64,000 bases of DNA from CAYJIX01 sp964370375 (GCA_964370375.1 CAYJIX010000008.1:1-64000); one strand, 5' to 3'; positions 10,301-18,154 are shown, numbered from the stretch's first letter. Numbers and translations are program-made. Notes: generated by a model from the letters alone, not told the origin.

Positions 10301-10396
10301 AAGACGTTGCTTTTCAAGCAACCGTTGTTTTATAAGTGCCTCATCCGAAGTGTCAGGATCAAGCTCTAGTATCTGAAAATAATTGTCTTCATTCAT
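7358..10396 (-). CDS. large J-like / TerB-like / zinc-ribbon / TPR / Fn3 scaffold protein
   Basis: A 1012-residue multidomain protein without signal peptide or membrane segment. Residues 5-75 look like a J-domain (NYFQILELDPD ... LLDPKKRADM) but lack the HPD tripeptide. A second J-like segment lies at 168-232. Residues 239-291 look TerB-like (GQDGVIDQSEFQELL). Two zinc ribbons follow (C308/C311 with C323/C326, then C334/C337 with C348/C351). A TPR-like helical region covers 362-507, then two to three Fn3-like beta domains to about 790 and an unassigned C-terminal third. It lies between an Hsp70-vWA gene and a GTPase gene, suggesting a scaffold linking them. The start at 10396 is chosen because the J-like fold begins there; an ATG at 10435 is possible, and neither has a strong ribosome site. 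Confidence 0.7.
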   Translation of the reverse strand: MNEDNYFQILELDPDTSDEALIKQRLLEKQRLWSRQAVEGTPKSARLAGRNLKLLEQMRETLLDPKKRADMAHKAKLQKTRRERELRMRLSALLEFARGKVTHLEQFINKDCAPYVRELGREEVLRLVEAAGITEREAKGQLAGTIQRQTLEITTAKRIREALEHIGKRDLYDFLGLSRRCSAERLVEKAESVNKALLQSGRIDDQVSAAKELVGHAMAVLSTEEGKTRYNNTLVADRLDAVLGDFLLLAGQDGVIDQSEFQELLTIAAKNGLSADDTTAHIHATAKRRKWMIHANDTLAVTQALLPCGYCGCVPKDAEASFCWHCNKSLTLDCPQCGKSVHSSQLVCTDCGANIEDMELVEADLQKAQLALQAGQLDTSLQHLEACLSVWSTWKPAIQLREQVLEYHAKHQSLSRNLMKHLRERRMFEAQECLSAWEKIAVTATGDESPMARASELVHRSIAEANRLFDEGEQHRRAGNLAEAGQCYEQALALCADMKAAQEALRHVPPQAPENLQLVVQDHALVHLVWAAPSSGAQCDYVLVRKAHSVATHPEDGEVLATGKTTRFDDSTASPAVPWYYTVFSVRHKVPSAIGVTAGPVTLAPPVREFTALPGDGVVTLSWKIPEGSTGTQVTRQEQDGSNTTLAVTGNHAMDSGLVNGTAYTYTAKALYAAPTSPSGAIASSEALCHASPVQPFEAVQKIIVSQQEQKLVLSWLPPSQGTVCLLQIKDTARILDSGTTMRVEDLAGYGEPLALSSVNTAIITLKSDAPVWQKTLVPITMVGNLAAWGEACFVTELRPVEAVEDLVHQGQPMVRWQWPQGVQEILVRWNTQDVAKGKAGSDAYPSTPTSPCSGQLICRLEDYTRDGGLFLSGITPQRLCMTLFAKAQGQEGYSSGVHYCTHMGLVDVVHYEVLRTGWGKKSTAVALYSEHVDALDNLVLRGKEGCVPLSLQDGIIIAHIEHIRFYNGVATIDIPRRFQKSRLYIKLFHTNPERYATIRLMPAGIDLLKLS

Positions 10397-10518
10397 GGCA
10401 TTCTTTTTATGAACGTTCCAAAACACAGCTCGCATGCAAATACTTGTATTGCTGTTGTTCTATACTTACCCTTTATTTGCCAAGACGCCAAGAGCACCTT
10501 TGGCATGAAGGCACTTTG

Positions 10519-12681
10519 TTACACGGACTTGAACAGCAATCCAAGCATGCCTTCAGAGCTTGTATTTTGCTCTTCTTTACCTCCCACCACACGGGCAATG
10601 CGCGAAAAGGTTTCGCCAAGCTTATCTATAGGGGTGAAGATGCCTGCCTCATCAATCGAGGCCAAGCTTTGTAAAAACGCCTTATTCGCTGTGCCAAAGC
10701 CAATGGCCACAGTAGCAATACCTGCCTTATGGCAGTGTTTGACTCTATTTTCTGCAGCTTCGCGGTTGTACCATATCCCATCTGCCAAAAGGACTGCCAC
10801 AGCCCTTTCATCAACAAAAGGTGCCAGTTGGTCGTAAATATGATCAAAAGGATGCGTGGTATTGCCAAAACCTATCCCGTGCATGCCAACACATAAGGAA
10901 TCAATGGCTGTTCGGATATTTTCTGCAATATAGGTGAGGGGGCACACCAGCAAACTTTTGTCTGCCACAGCAATGAGTCCCACTTGGCAACAGGAAAAAT
11001 CCAGTTCATCTACAAACCGATGCGCCGCTGCCTTGGCTTCTTCAAGGGGGGCACCTTCCATGGAGGCAGACAAATCCACCACCAGCATGATGTGCGTATG
11101 CACAGGCTCATGGTGTTCCTCTGGGCGTTGTAAAAAGCGTGTTTCCTCGTTTTGTGCAAGGGCGGCACGCACTACCGGCAAGATTGCGCCTGACAAGGTG
11201 TCTTTGGCGGATATATGCACCATCCCACTGGTATTATAGGAATAATTGACTTCAATGCGCGCTTTGCCTGAAAGGTTGCCGGGGATATTGCGCACCACAT
11301 ATTTGCCAAGGTAGGTCATGTCTTTGGGGTTGTCTGTTTCCCCTTGGGTTAAATAAATATCCATGACAGACGTGCCGGAACGCCGCACAGGGAGCAAGAA
11401 TTGCTTGGCATTGTTGCAAGGTACGGGCGTATTTTTGGTAAGCAAAATTTCGTTGACATAGCGTTTGCCATCAGTGCTCACGGCAATGGCCCCAAGGCTG
11501 TGATTGGTCACATCACGCACAACGCGTGCACCCGGCAAACTGTAGGCGTATTTTTGCACAGGGGTTGCTATTTTTGATGTGGCATTGGGATCTTGGCTTA
11601 CGCGTCGGAATGATTGACCTTGTTTTGTAGCAAGCAACCTTCCAGCCTCAAGGGCAGCACCAAGGGCCACCACCTCGTCCACATTGACGCCCGAGAGCGG
11701 CTCTTTTCCAAAAAGCTGTGCCAAAAGCGCGTGCACCATAGGCATGCGCGAAGAGCCACCCACAAGCAAGACATTGTCCACATCTTTAGCACAAAGCCCC
11801 AATTGACTTAACACTTTTTCGCATAAAGAGGCCGTGCGTTGTAGCAAATCCTCGGTAATATCTGCAAAAAGTTCTTGGCTTATTTCATATTTGCCCACAC
11901 GGCCTTCATAGTGCAAGGTGATTGTTGTGGCCTGTGTGGAAGAAAGGCGCATTTTGGCTTCTTCAATTTTATATACAAGTTCCCCAAGACATTCCAAATC
12001 ATTGCTTATATCAATGTGAAACTCTTCGTAAAATTTTTCGCAAAGCGTTTCCATGAGGCGGTCATCCCAATCTTTACCGCCAAGGCGAAAATCCCCTTCG
12101 GAAGCTAAAACATCAAAGCTGTTTTCTGTAAGCTGTAGCAAGGTAACATCAAAAGTGCCACCGCCAAGGTCATATACAAGCACGCGCTGCGTTGGAAGCG
12201 TCAGGTCAAGGCCGTAAGGAAGGGCAGCAGCAGTTGGTTCGTTAATGGTGCTAAGCACATGCAATCCTGCCCGTTTTGCTGCTTCCACAGTGTTGCGGCG
12301 TTCGGTTTCTCGAAAATAGGCAGGTACGGTAATCACAACATCTTTTATGCTTACATTAAGATAGCGTTCGGCATCGTTTTTTAGTTTGCCAAGCACCAAC
12401 GCAGACAATTCTGTAGCTGTATAATCCTTATCAAGGCCGGGGAAAAGATATTGATCGTTGCCCATTTCCCGTTTGAAAAAAGCAGCCACATGCGCAAAGC
12501 CTGCCTGCTTGAGGTTTTTGGCCTCACTTCCCACAAGGATCCCCTGTTCGGTAAAGGCCACGCAAGAAGGCGTAACACGTTCGTTTTCAGCATTGGGAAT
12601 GATCACAGGTTTGCCGTGTTCATCAATGACTGCAATGGCTGAATTTGTGGTTCCAAGGTCAATACCCACCACAGGACCCAT
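10519..12681 (-). CDS. Hsp70-vWA fusion protein
   Basis: A 720-residue protein. Residues 1-375 form an Hsp70 ATPase domain: GIDLGTTNSA at 6-15, DLGGGTFDVT at 171-180, and LLVGGSSRMP at about 305-314. Residues 385-505 form a substrate-binding beta domain with DVTNHSLG at 390-397, echoing the DVTPLSLG of DnaK. The helical lid is missing. In its place residues 528-700 form a von Willebrand A domain with an intact MIDAS DLSAS at 536-540 and a later LLADG. The fusion implies ATP-dependent client binding joined to metal-dependent protein binding. The start follows GGGAGAAATAGT. It lies 40 bases after another Hsp70 gene and 122 bases before the J-like scaffold, so these are plausible partners. Confidence 0.85.
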   Translation of the reverse strand: MGPVVGIDLGTTNSAIAVIDEHGKPVIIPNAENERVTPSCVAFTEQGILVGSEAKNLKQAGFAHVAAFFKREMGNDQYLFPGLDKDYTATELSALVLGKLKNDAERYLNVSIKDVVITVPAYFRETERRNTVEAAKRAGLHVLSTINEPTAAALPYGLDLTLPTQRVLVYDLGGGTFDVTLLQLTENSFDVLASEGDFRLGGKDWDDRLMETLCEKFYEEFHIDISNDLECLGELVYKIEEAKMRLSSTQATTITLHYEGRVGKYEISQELFADITEDLLQRTASLCEKVLSQLGLCAKDVDNVLLVGGSSRMPMVHALLAQLFGKEPLSGVNVDEVVALGAALEAGRLLATKQGQSFRRVSQDPNATSKIATPVQKYAYSLPGARVVRDVTNHSLGAIAVSTDGKRYVNEILLTKNTPVPCNNAKQFLLPVRRSGTSVMDIYLTQGETDNPKDMTYLGKYVVRNIPGNLSGKARIEVNYSYNTSGMVHISAKDTLSGAILPVVRAALAQNEETRFLQRPEEHHEPVHTHIMLVVDLSASMEGAPLEEAKAAAHRFVDELDFSCCQVGLIAVADKSLLVCPLTYIAENIRTAIDSLCVGMHGIGFGNTTHPFDHIYDQLAPFVDERAVAVLLADGIWYNREAAENRVKHCHKAGIATVAIGFGTANKAFLQSLASIDEAGIFTPIDKLGETFSRIARVVGGKEEQNTSSEGMLGLLFKSV

Positions 12682-12721
12682 ACTATTTCTCCCAAAATAT
12701 ACGTTGTAACATGCTGTAATA

Positions 12722-14404
12722 TTACCGCAATGCCATGTCCGCGTGTTTGTCTATGGATGCATCAATCGCGTGTTCGTCCATAAGGCTTGTTGTTTGTACC
12801 TTTGCCTGCAAAGAGCGCCCATGGGTAAGGTCGCGGGCTTCAATGCTAAGCAAGCCGTCTGCGCTAAAAGCAAAACGAACCTGTACCGGCGATTGTGCCG
12901 GCAAGGCAGTATCCAGTTCAAGCTGTAGGGAAGACAGTTCCGTGCAAAAATCAATTTCCAAAAGTCCTGCCTCAGGGCTGGAACATTCGTTTTCCATAAG
13001 CTGCAACGTCACATTGGCTTGCCCTTCCTCCCACGTGCCAAAGGTTTCTTCAGCAGAGCAGGGTAACGGTGTGTTTTTAAATAGCAAATTGCGCACGCGT
13101 AAGCCTTTGTCCGTCATCACAGCAACGCCAAACCCCTTGGCTGAAACATTGGTGATAAGTGAAGAAAGATCCTGCATTAAAGGAGCATCAAGAGCCGATT
13201 CGGATGGTGAAGAAGCCTTGTCCTGCTGCTCAGCAAAACGTAGCTTTTCATTTTGAACCGTATCTTCCTCGTTGTTCGTGGCAATAGCTGTATCGCTCGT
13301 GCGCGGCAACGCGCCCTTGTCGGCATGTTTTTGGGCAAGGTTGTGCGCAAACAACGCAGCACCTTCTGCAACCGCCTGGTTGGGGTGAAATTGCATAATA
13401 CTGCAACGGGAGCCAAAATGATCGTGAATCCCTTCAAATATTTGCGGCATGTAGGTTGAACCACCCACAAGAAGGAGTTTGTCTATGTTTTTGTGGCCTC
13501 TGGCGGCTGCTTCTGCAAATAAATCCTCGGTAAAGGCGACAGTTCGTAAAAATAATGGCGCGGTAAGCTCCATGAAGGTTTCTCTGGTAAGTTCCAGAAG
13601 GGCCTTGTGTTCGCCTACCCGTAAGGCTTTACGGTATACTTGTTGGCTGGATAAACTTTTTTTGCCTGTTTCCGCTGCTGAAATGATTTCTTGATACAAT
13701 TCAGCATCTTCATATATTTCGGCCTCGTCAGCGCCGGTATTATCGCAAAAGGTAGAGATAAGGTATTCAACGATCACTTCATCCCAGTTGCGTCCGCCAA
13801 GCTTATCATCGCCACCTGTGGCAAGCACGTTGACATGCCCGTTTTTAAGCTCCATCAAGGTTACGTCAAAAGTGCCGCCGCCAAGGTCATATACCAACAC
13901 CGTCTGGTCAACGTCTTGTTCACTAATGTATGCAAGGGCTGCTGCTGTGGGTTCGGAAATAATATAATGCACATGAAGCCCTGCCAAAATCCCGGCCTGA
14001 CGGGTTGCTTCCTTTTGGTTGGGCCCAAAATAGGCGGGGCAAGTAATAACAGCTTCACGCACATCAAGGCCAAGAACAGCCTTTGTGTCTGCCATAAGTT
14101 TTCGTATGATAAAGGAAGCCACTTCCTGGGGCATGTAGTTTTGCCCATCGCAAGCAAATTCCCAATGCTCTGTCCCCATACTGCGTTTCACGCACGATAC
14201 GACACGCTCTGGAAAAATATCGCTATGTTCTTTGGCTACTTTACCAACTACAAGGCTTGTAGGGCTTTCAAAATAGACCACAGAGGGCGTTGTCATTTCA
14301 CCCTCTGCATTGTGGATAATCACCGGCTTGCCGTGTTCATCCACATAGGAAATACACGAATAGGTTGTGCCAAGGTCAATACCGAATATGGGATTAGTAG
14401 TCAT
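12722..14404 (-). CDS. Hsp70-like protein, divergent and lidless
   Basis: A 560-residue Hsp70 relative and first gene of the five-gene unit. The ATPase domain is well kept: GIDLGTTYSC near the start, EPTAAALAYI, DLGGGTFDVTL and LLVGGSTYMP. A low-complexity linker follows at about 370-405 (TNNEEDTVQNEK, DKASSPSE). The last 150 residues resemble a weak substrate-binding beta domain (VSAKGFGVAVMTDKG, then FKNTPLPC), and the helical lid is absent. A housekeeping DnaK would be about 640 residues with grpE and dnaJ nearby, which this lacks. It is probably a paralogue of the Hsp70-vWA protein next door, sharing DEHGKPVII near the N-terminus. An AAGAGCG site precedes the ATG. Confidence 0.85.
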   Translation of the reverse strand: MTTNPIFGIDLGTTYSCISYVDEHGKPVIIHNAEGEMTTPSVVYFESPTSLVVGKVAKEHSDIFPERVVSCVKRSMGTEHWEFACDGQNYMPQEVASFIIRKLMADTKAVLGLDVREAVITCPAYFGPNQKEATRQAGILAGLHVHYIISEPTAAALAYISEQDVDQTVLVYDLGGGTFDVTLMELKNGHVNVLATGGDDKLGGRNWDEVIVEYLISTFCDNTGADEAEIYEDAELYQEIISAAETGKKSLSSQQVYRKALRVGEHKALLELTRETFMELTAPLFLRTVAFTEDLFAEAAARGHKNIDKLLLVGGSTYMPQIFEGIHDHFGSRCSIMQFHPNQAVAEGAALFAHNLAQKHADKGALPRTSDTAIATNNEEDTVQNEKLRFAEQQDKASSPSESALDAPLMQDLSSLITNVSAKGFGVAVMTDKGLRVRNLLFKNTPLPCSAEETFGTWEEGQANVTLQLMENECSSPEAGLLEIDFCTELSSLQLELDTALPAQSPVQVRFAFSADGLLSIEARDLTHGRSLQAKVQTTSLMDEHAIDASIDKHADMALR

Positions 14405-14806
14405 GCTGCGCTCTTTTATTCTGGTACCGCGAAGACGGCGATCAAAAATTCTGCTGTCAAATTGTTGTCAACAAAGGTCAATGGATATGTATACAGCAAA
14501 AAGCATACCTTTTAGTGGTAAAACCCCTTCCTCTTTTTGATTGTGCAATCGTGCTGACGCAAAAAACATAAAGATTTGCCATTGTCATGCCGTTGCCTTT
14601 ACGCATTTTTCATAGCATGCTTTTTTAGACAAGGCAGTGTACACATGCTTGGAATGTTCGTACGTATGCAAAAAGGCATGTAAAAATCTGTACTGCTTGG
14701 ATTCTTGGGCTATATTGTATAACGATGCTTTCTAACGTTAAGGTCCTACGAAGGCCTATGGAAGAACACCCGATTGATCACAAGGCGTTACCGCCATGAG
14801 CGATAT
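14405..14806. other. intergenic region upstream of the Hsp70/GTPase unit
   Basis: A 402-base gap between the AMIN-domain gene and the first Hsp70 gene, both leftward. On the minus strand two TTGACA-like hexamers lie at about 14453-14470, but no matching -10 is convincing. A plus-strand TATAAC with TTGGAT upstream (about 14698-14724) could be an outward promoter toward the AMIN gene. I see no CIRCE element, heat-shock sigma site, RNA gene or reading frame that I would defend. Confidence 0.4.
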
Positions 14807-15802
14807 TTAGCGCAAATAGACTTCAAGGGTTTCTTTATTGGCTTGTCGCACAACACTATTGGGCAATGACCGCCCAAGGTCAAACACAATACGGCTGTTA
14901 TCACCGTGCCGGCCTATACGCATATCCTTCAATATATTGTTTTTAGGAATCCTTGGCAGCCGGAGGCCCCATAATCCCTTTAAATCAACAACAAAACGCG
15001 GTGGGTCTGCTAAATGAAATCCCGAACCTTGCAAGGGGGCTGCGCCTGTAAATCTGAACAGCACTTCCTTGGAGGACACTTCAAGATGTCCCCAGATGAT
15101 GGCTTGTGCGCCTTCAGCCAAGGTTTGCGGCGACCTTGTAATGATAATAATTGAATCTTTTGCGGTTTTGGCTGGTTTTGTTTTGACAGAGGCTTCTACT
15201 GCGGGAGCAGGTTCTGTTTTTGCTGGTGCCGGTTCCGTTTTTGTGGGAACTGGTTCCGCTTTTGCTGGAGCAGGATCCGCTTCGGCAAGGGCTGGTTTGG
15301 CAACATCGCCGGGCGCAGGCGTGATAGGCAAGGGCTGCGTTTTGCTAGGTGCTGCCTCAGCTTCGGTAACAGGTGGTTTAGGGGGGGCAGGCGGATCTAC
15401 AGGAGGGGTTTGTGCCGCACTTTCTAAAGCGGTCTCGTTTTCATTTTTAGCTGGAATCTCAACAGGGTGTGCTGCTTTTTCTTCCAAATCGGTCACAGCA
15501 GGGTCTTTTGGGGGAGGGCTTTGCGCAGGCAGTGCAGCTTCATTGGCAGGTTTATTTTTATTGCTTGCTATGTCGTTGGATTTGGGCAGGTTTTCTTTGC
15601 TTTTTGGGTCAGCTAGGCTAGGTATGTTTGTCGTTTTGGGGCTGTCTGTATCATTTTGTATGGGGGGTTCTTCTTTGGATAACGTTCCGGTAACAGATTG
15701 CCCATCTAGGACTGATTTTCCTGAACGGAGCTCGAGGGCAGCAAGGACTGCCAGTGCAAGCATAAAACAGCCAATAATTATAACGGTTTTTGTTTTGGTC
15801 AT
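14807..15802 (-). CDS. AMIN-domain cell-envelope protein
   Basis: A 331-residue protein with a short cytoplasmic tail (MTKTKT), one N-terminal membrane segment (about 7-22), a long proline/alanine/glutamate/lysine-rich linker (about 30-210) and a C-terminal AMIN-like domain (about 225-331). The latter includes LFRFTGAAPL, PPRFVVDLKGLW, RIGRHGDNSRIVFDLG and a final LEVYLR. AMIN domains bind peptidoglycan or target envelope machines such as amidases and secretin pilotins, but there is no amidase domain here. It is therefore an envelope-anchored targeting or structural protein. The linker contains near-identical PAPAKTEP-type repeats. The TPR protein gene lies upstream on the same strand. Confidence 0.75.
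   Translation of the reverse strand: MTKTKTVIIIGCFMLALAVLAALELRSGKSVLDGQSVTGTLSKEEPPIQNDTDSPKTTNIPSLADPKSKENLPKSNDIASNKNKPANEAALPAQSPPPKDPAVTDLEEKAAHPVEIPAKNENETALESAAQTPPVDPPAPPKPPVTEAEAAPSKTQPLPITPAPGDVAKPALAEADPAPAKAEPVPTKTEPAPAKTEPAPAVEASVKTKPAKTAKDSIIIITRSPQTLAEGAQAIIWGHLEVSSKEVLFRFTGAAPLQGSGFHLADPPRFVVDLKGLWGLRLPRIPKNNILKDMRIGRHGDNSRIVFDLGRSLPNSVVRQANKETLEVYLR
15170..15300 (-). repeat. intragenic Pro-Ala-Lys-Thr-Glu repeat
   Basis: Within the AMIN-protein linker the coding strand repeats a unit of about 8-9 codons (variants of PAPAKTEP, PVPTKTEP, PAPAKAEP) four or more times. Such tracts form stiff extended spacers across the periplasm and can change in copy number by slippage. Confidence 0.6.
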
Positions 15803-15877
15803 ATGAAGGTTCTCTCAATCCATATCAATTGGCTACACACCATATGTATTGGTAGTGCCTATCCTAAGTTGTTTTGG

Positions 15878-16690
15878 TTATAATTTTATATCAAGGGGAT
15901 TTTTTTGCTGTTTCTGTTTGTCCGAAGATTGGCTTGTACGCAAAATAAAATCACGAAATTGCTTGGCATACGCAAAATTAGGACTAAGCTCCAATGCCTT
16001 ATTCAGCAGGTCAAGGGCCAATTGATGGCTTCCTGCATCATAATGTACTCGCGCCATATTAAAATACGCATTCACGTCATCCTGACCTAGTTCTAAAGCT
16101 CTTGTATAATGCTTTTTAGCCAGATCCAACATGTTGCTTTTTCGTAAATCAATGGCAAAATGTGTGAACATGTGCTTATGGGCAGGGATAATGCCTTCTC
16201 GCACTGTTGCCAAGCGTTCAAACACCTCAATTGCCTTGGCTTTATCGCCACGCTTCATGCTAAGCAGCGCAAGTGCAAATTCTTCACGTAAGTCTCTATC
16301 AAGAGTGGCAGCCCGAAGGTCTGCGGCGCGTGCATCCTCATCAGCTGGTTGTGGCGTTTTTTTGGGAGGCACTCGCCTTTGCCCCATTGCAAGATCATCG
16401 ATCAGCGGTTCAAAATCTTTTATACCAGCGGCGCTTGCGGGATCAAAAAAGCTTGCAGGCATGGCCGTGATATGAGGCTGATGTACAAAAAGTGTTTCAA
16501 ATTCGTTATTGCTGACAATCCGTGGTTTTCCTGCCGGTTGATACTCTTTATCCAGCAATTGGGCATAAAAGTTCCCCCACTCAGCTTTCCACACAAACCA
16601 ATACCTCCCTGCCTCATGCTGTAGGCGTGGATTGGGTGCGTTAAGCTGTTGTATGGTGGCGTATACGCCTAAAAACTTGGCTAGGGCCAC
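15878..16690 (-). CDS. TPR-repeat protein
   Basis: A 270-residue cytoplasmic protein without signal peptide. The C-terminal half (about 130-250) has tandem tetratricopeptide-type helices, clearest in AKKHYTRALELGQDDVNAYF and QLALDLLNKALELSPNFAYA. The N-terminal 120 residues form a Desulfovibrio-style domain I cannot name (KFLGVYATIQQLN, YWFVWKAEWGNFYAQLLD). A GTG start at 16690 is selected because GAGGAG lies six bases upstream. It is followed after 75 bases by the AMIN-domain gene, so the pair may be one envelope-related transcript. The binding partner is unknown. Confidence 0.7.
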   Translation of the reverse strand: MALAKFLGVYATIQQLNAPNPRLQHEAGRYWFVWKAEWGNFYAQLLDKEYQPAGKPRIVSNNEFETLFVHQPHITAMPASFFDPASAAGIKDFEPLIDDLAMGQRRVPPKKTPQPADEDARAADLRAATLDRDLREEFALALLSMKRGDKAKAIEVFERLATVREGIIPAHKHMFTHFAIDLRKSNMLDLAKKHYTRALELGQDDVNAYFNMARVHYDAGSHQLALDLLNKALELSPNFAYAKQFRDFILRTSQSSDKQKQQKNPLDIKL

Positions 16691-16831
16691 AGAGGTCTCC
16701 TCAAAAGCTATGCCTTATGGACTATCTTCTTTTCAAAAAATACGCTATTTACAAAAAAAAGCAATCGCACACTAACCCCCTATGGTCAAGGTCCTTGATT
16801 ATGGCATGCGTTCGTATATGTCGCAACGCTT

Positions 16832-16862
16832 TTGGTGACGCGAGTTTTTGTTTTTGTATATT
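16832..16862 (+). promoter_or_regulatory. possible hypAB promoter
   Basis: TTGGTG (16832-16837) and TATATT (16857-16862) are spaced 19 bases apart, 85 bases before the hypA start, in an otherwise gene-free divergent gap. The spacing is longer than ideal, so this is only a candidate. Confidence 0.3.
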
Positions 16863-16947
16863 ATTTTATTGGTTTACAAATGAATTGACGCCTTGTCCTG
16901 TTCATTAAAATCTCTGAACTTGCATTTCACCATGGAGCACCAGATTT

Positions 16948-17307
16948 ATGCACGAAATGTCCATTGTTACAAGCATACTCACTTTGGTGGAGGAAGAGAT
17001 GCGTAAACATAATGTCACTCGCCTTCATAAAGTGGGTGTACGCTGTGGCGAACTATCCAATGTTGTCCCCGAGGCCATGACCTTTGCTTTTGAAGCTTTG
17101 ACAGTCAATAGTCCCATGGAAGGGGCTGTTCTTGAGATTGAGCGTATGCCATTAACGTTACAATGTCATGTCTGCCAGCACACATTTGCACCTAAGGAGC
17201 GTATGCTTATTGCCTCTCCTTGTCCATTGTGCCATGAAACACTAGGACATGAGGTTGTAAGCGGGCGCGAATTGCACTTACAATATATTGAAGCAGACCA
17301 CGAATAA
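16948..17307 (+). CDS. hypA: hydrogenase nickel incorporation protein HypA
   Basis: A 119-residue nickel metallochaperone. The invariant MHEMSIV N-terminus supplies the nickel ligands (His2 region). A zinc-binding loop with two CXXC pairs (CHVC and CPLC) follows around residues 74-95. HypA with HypB loads nickel into [NiFe] hydrogenase and sometimes urease. hypB starts 12 bases downstream, so they form an operon. The other hyp genes and hydrogenase structural genes are not in this window. Length is typical of the family. Confidence 0.95.
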   Translation: MHEMSIVTSILTLVEEEMRKHNVTRLHKVGVRCGELSNVVPEAMTFAFEALTVNSPMEGAVLEIERMPLTLQCHVCQHTFAPKERMLIASPCPLCHETLGHEVVSGRELHLQYIEADHE

Positions 17308-17318
17308 GGATTGTAGTT

Positions 17319-17984
17319 ATGGAAATCACTGTTATTCGACCAGTATTGGAAGCCAACAGCAAACTTGCAGCCTCTTTACGCGAACGCTTTGCTGCCCATG
17401 GTATTTTGGTGTTGAATCTTATTTCTTCCCCCGGGGCAGGTAAAACGTCACTCCTTGAACGTACATTAACAGACCTTGGCGCGCAAGGTTTACGTATGGC
17501 TGTCATTGAGGGCGATCCACAAACAGACAATGACGCCCGTCGCGTCGCTGCCACAGGGGCCAAGGCTGTTCAGATTACGACAGACGGTGGCTGCCACCTT
17601 GACAGTGGCATGGTTACGCAAGCTGTTGAATCCCTTAACCTAGAGGAGCTTGATATCCTGTTTATCGAAAACGTGGGTAACTTGCTTTGCCCGGTGGGAT
17701 TTGACTGCGGCGAAGACGCCAAAATTGCCCTACTTAGTGTCACAGAAGGTGATGATAAACCGGAAAAATACCCCCAACTTTTTCACAGTGCTACAGTAAT
17801 GTTGCTTAATAAAACAGATCTTTTACCATATGTGGATTTTTCTATGGATGTTGCCACAAGTCACGCCCTAAAGGCAAACCCAAATCTGGCCTGTTTTTCC
17901 ATCTCCTGCCGTTCAAATGAAGGGCTTGATGCATGGTATGCGTGGCTGCATAGCTCCTTAGAAAGTAAACGCCACAACAAATAG
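17319..17984 (+). CDS. hypB: hydrogenase nickel incorporation GTPase HypB
   Basis: A 221-residue SIMIBI-class GTPase. Visible are Walker A (SSPGAGKTS, about 35-43), EGDPQTDNDARR, the metal-site segment TTDGGCHLD, the G3 region FIENVGNLLCPVGFDCGE, and NKTDLL as the guanine-specificity motif. GTP hydrolysis drives nickel transfer to hydrogenase together with HypA. The N-terminal histidine-rich or CXXCGC nickel-storage extension of some HypB proteins is absent, which is a common variant. The start at 17319 follows AAGGATTG. A strong terminator-like hairpin lies downstream. Confidence 0.95.
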   Translation: MEITVIRPVLEANSKLAASLRERFAAHGILVLNLISSPGAGKTSLLERTLTDLGAQGLRMAVIEGDPQTDNDARRVAATGAKAVQITTDGGCHLDSGMVTQAVESLNLEELDILFIENVGNLLCPVGFDCGEDAKIALLSVTEGDDKPEKYPQLFHSATVMLLNKTDLLPYVDFSMDVATSHALKANPNLACFSISCRSNEGLDAWYAWLHSSLESKRHNK

Positions 17985-18002
17985 CCCTCGTGCAACCTAT
18001 TA

Positions 18003-18054
18003 AAAAAAGACTAAAGGCGTTGGCAATTTTTGCCTTCAGCCTTTAGTCTTTTTT
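18003..18054. terminator. bidirectional rho-independent terminator
   Basis: A 16-base perfect stem (arms 18003-18018 and 18039-18054, AAAAAAGACTAAAGGC type) has a 20-base loop and runs of A and T at the two ends, so it can terminate both hypB from the left and alaS from the right. It lies between their convergent 3' ends. Confidence 0.85.
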
Positions 18055-18154
18055 GTTATGCGTTGTATAGCGTTTTATTATTACATTGTTCGTATAGCCA
18101 CAATGGGTTTATATGAAAGTAAATCCATGCAGAATGGAGTGTCCTTTCACATGT

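Noticed and set aside
12722..14404. Housekeeping DnaK
   Set aside because: Too short, lacks the lid and conserved linker, and has no grpE or true dnaJ nearby.
13691..14515. 274-codon plus-strand frame opposite the first Hsp70 gene
   Set aside because: It lies antisense to a clear Hsp70 ATPase domain, shows no family motif and has no ribosome site.
14405..14806. CIRCE or heat-shock sigma promoter before the Hsp70 pair
   Set aside because: Searched both strands by eye; no TTAGCACTC-N9-GAGTGCTAA or CTTGAA/CCCCAT pair is present.
15069..15806. 245-codon plus-strand frame rich in glycine, alanine and serine
   Set aside because: It is the mirror of the Pro/Ala-rich linker and N-terminus of the AMIN protein; the composition is a by-product.
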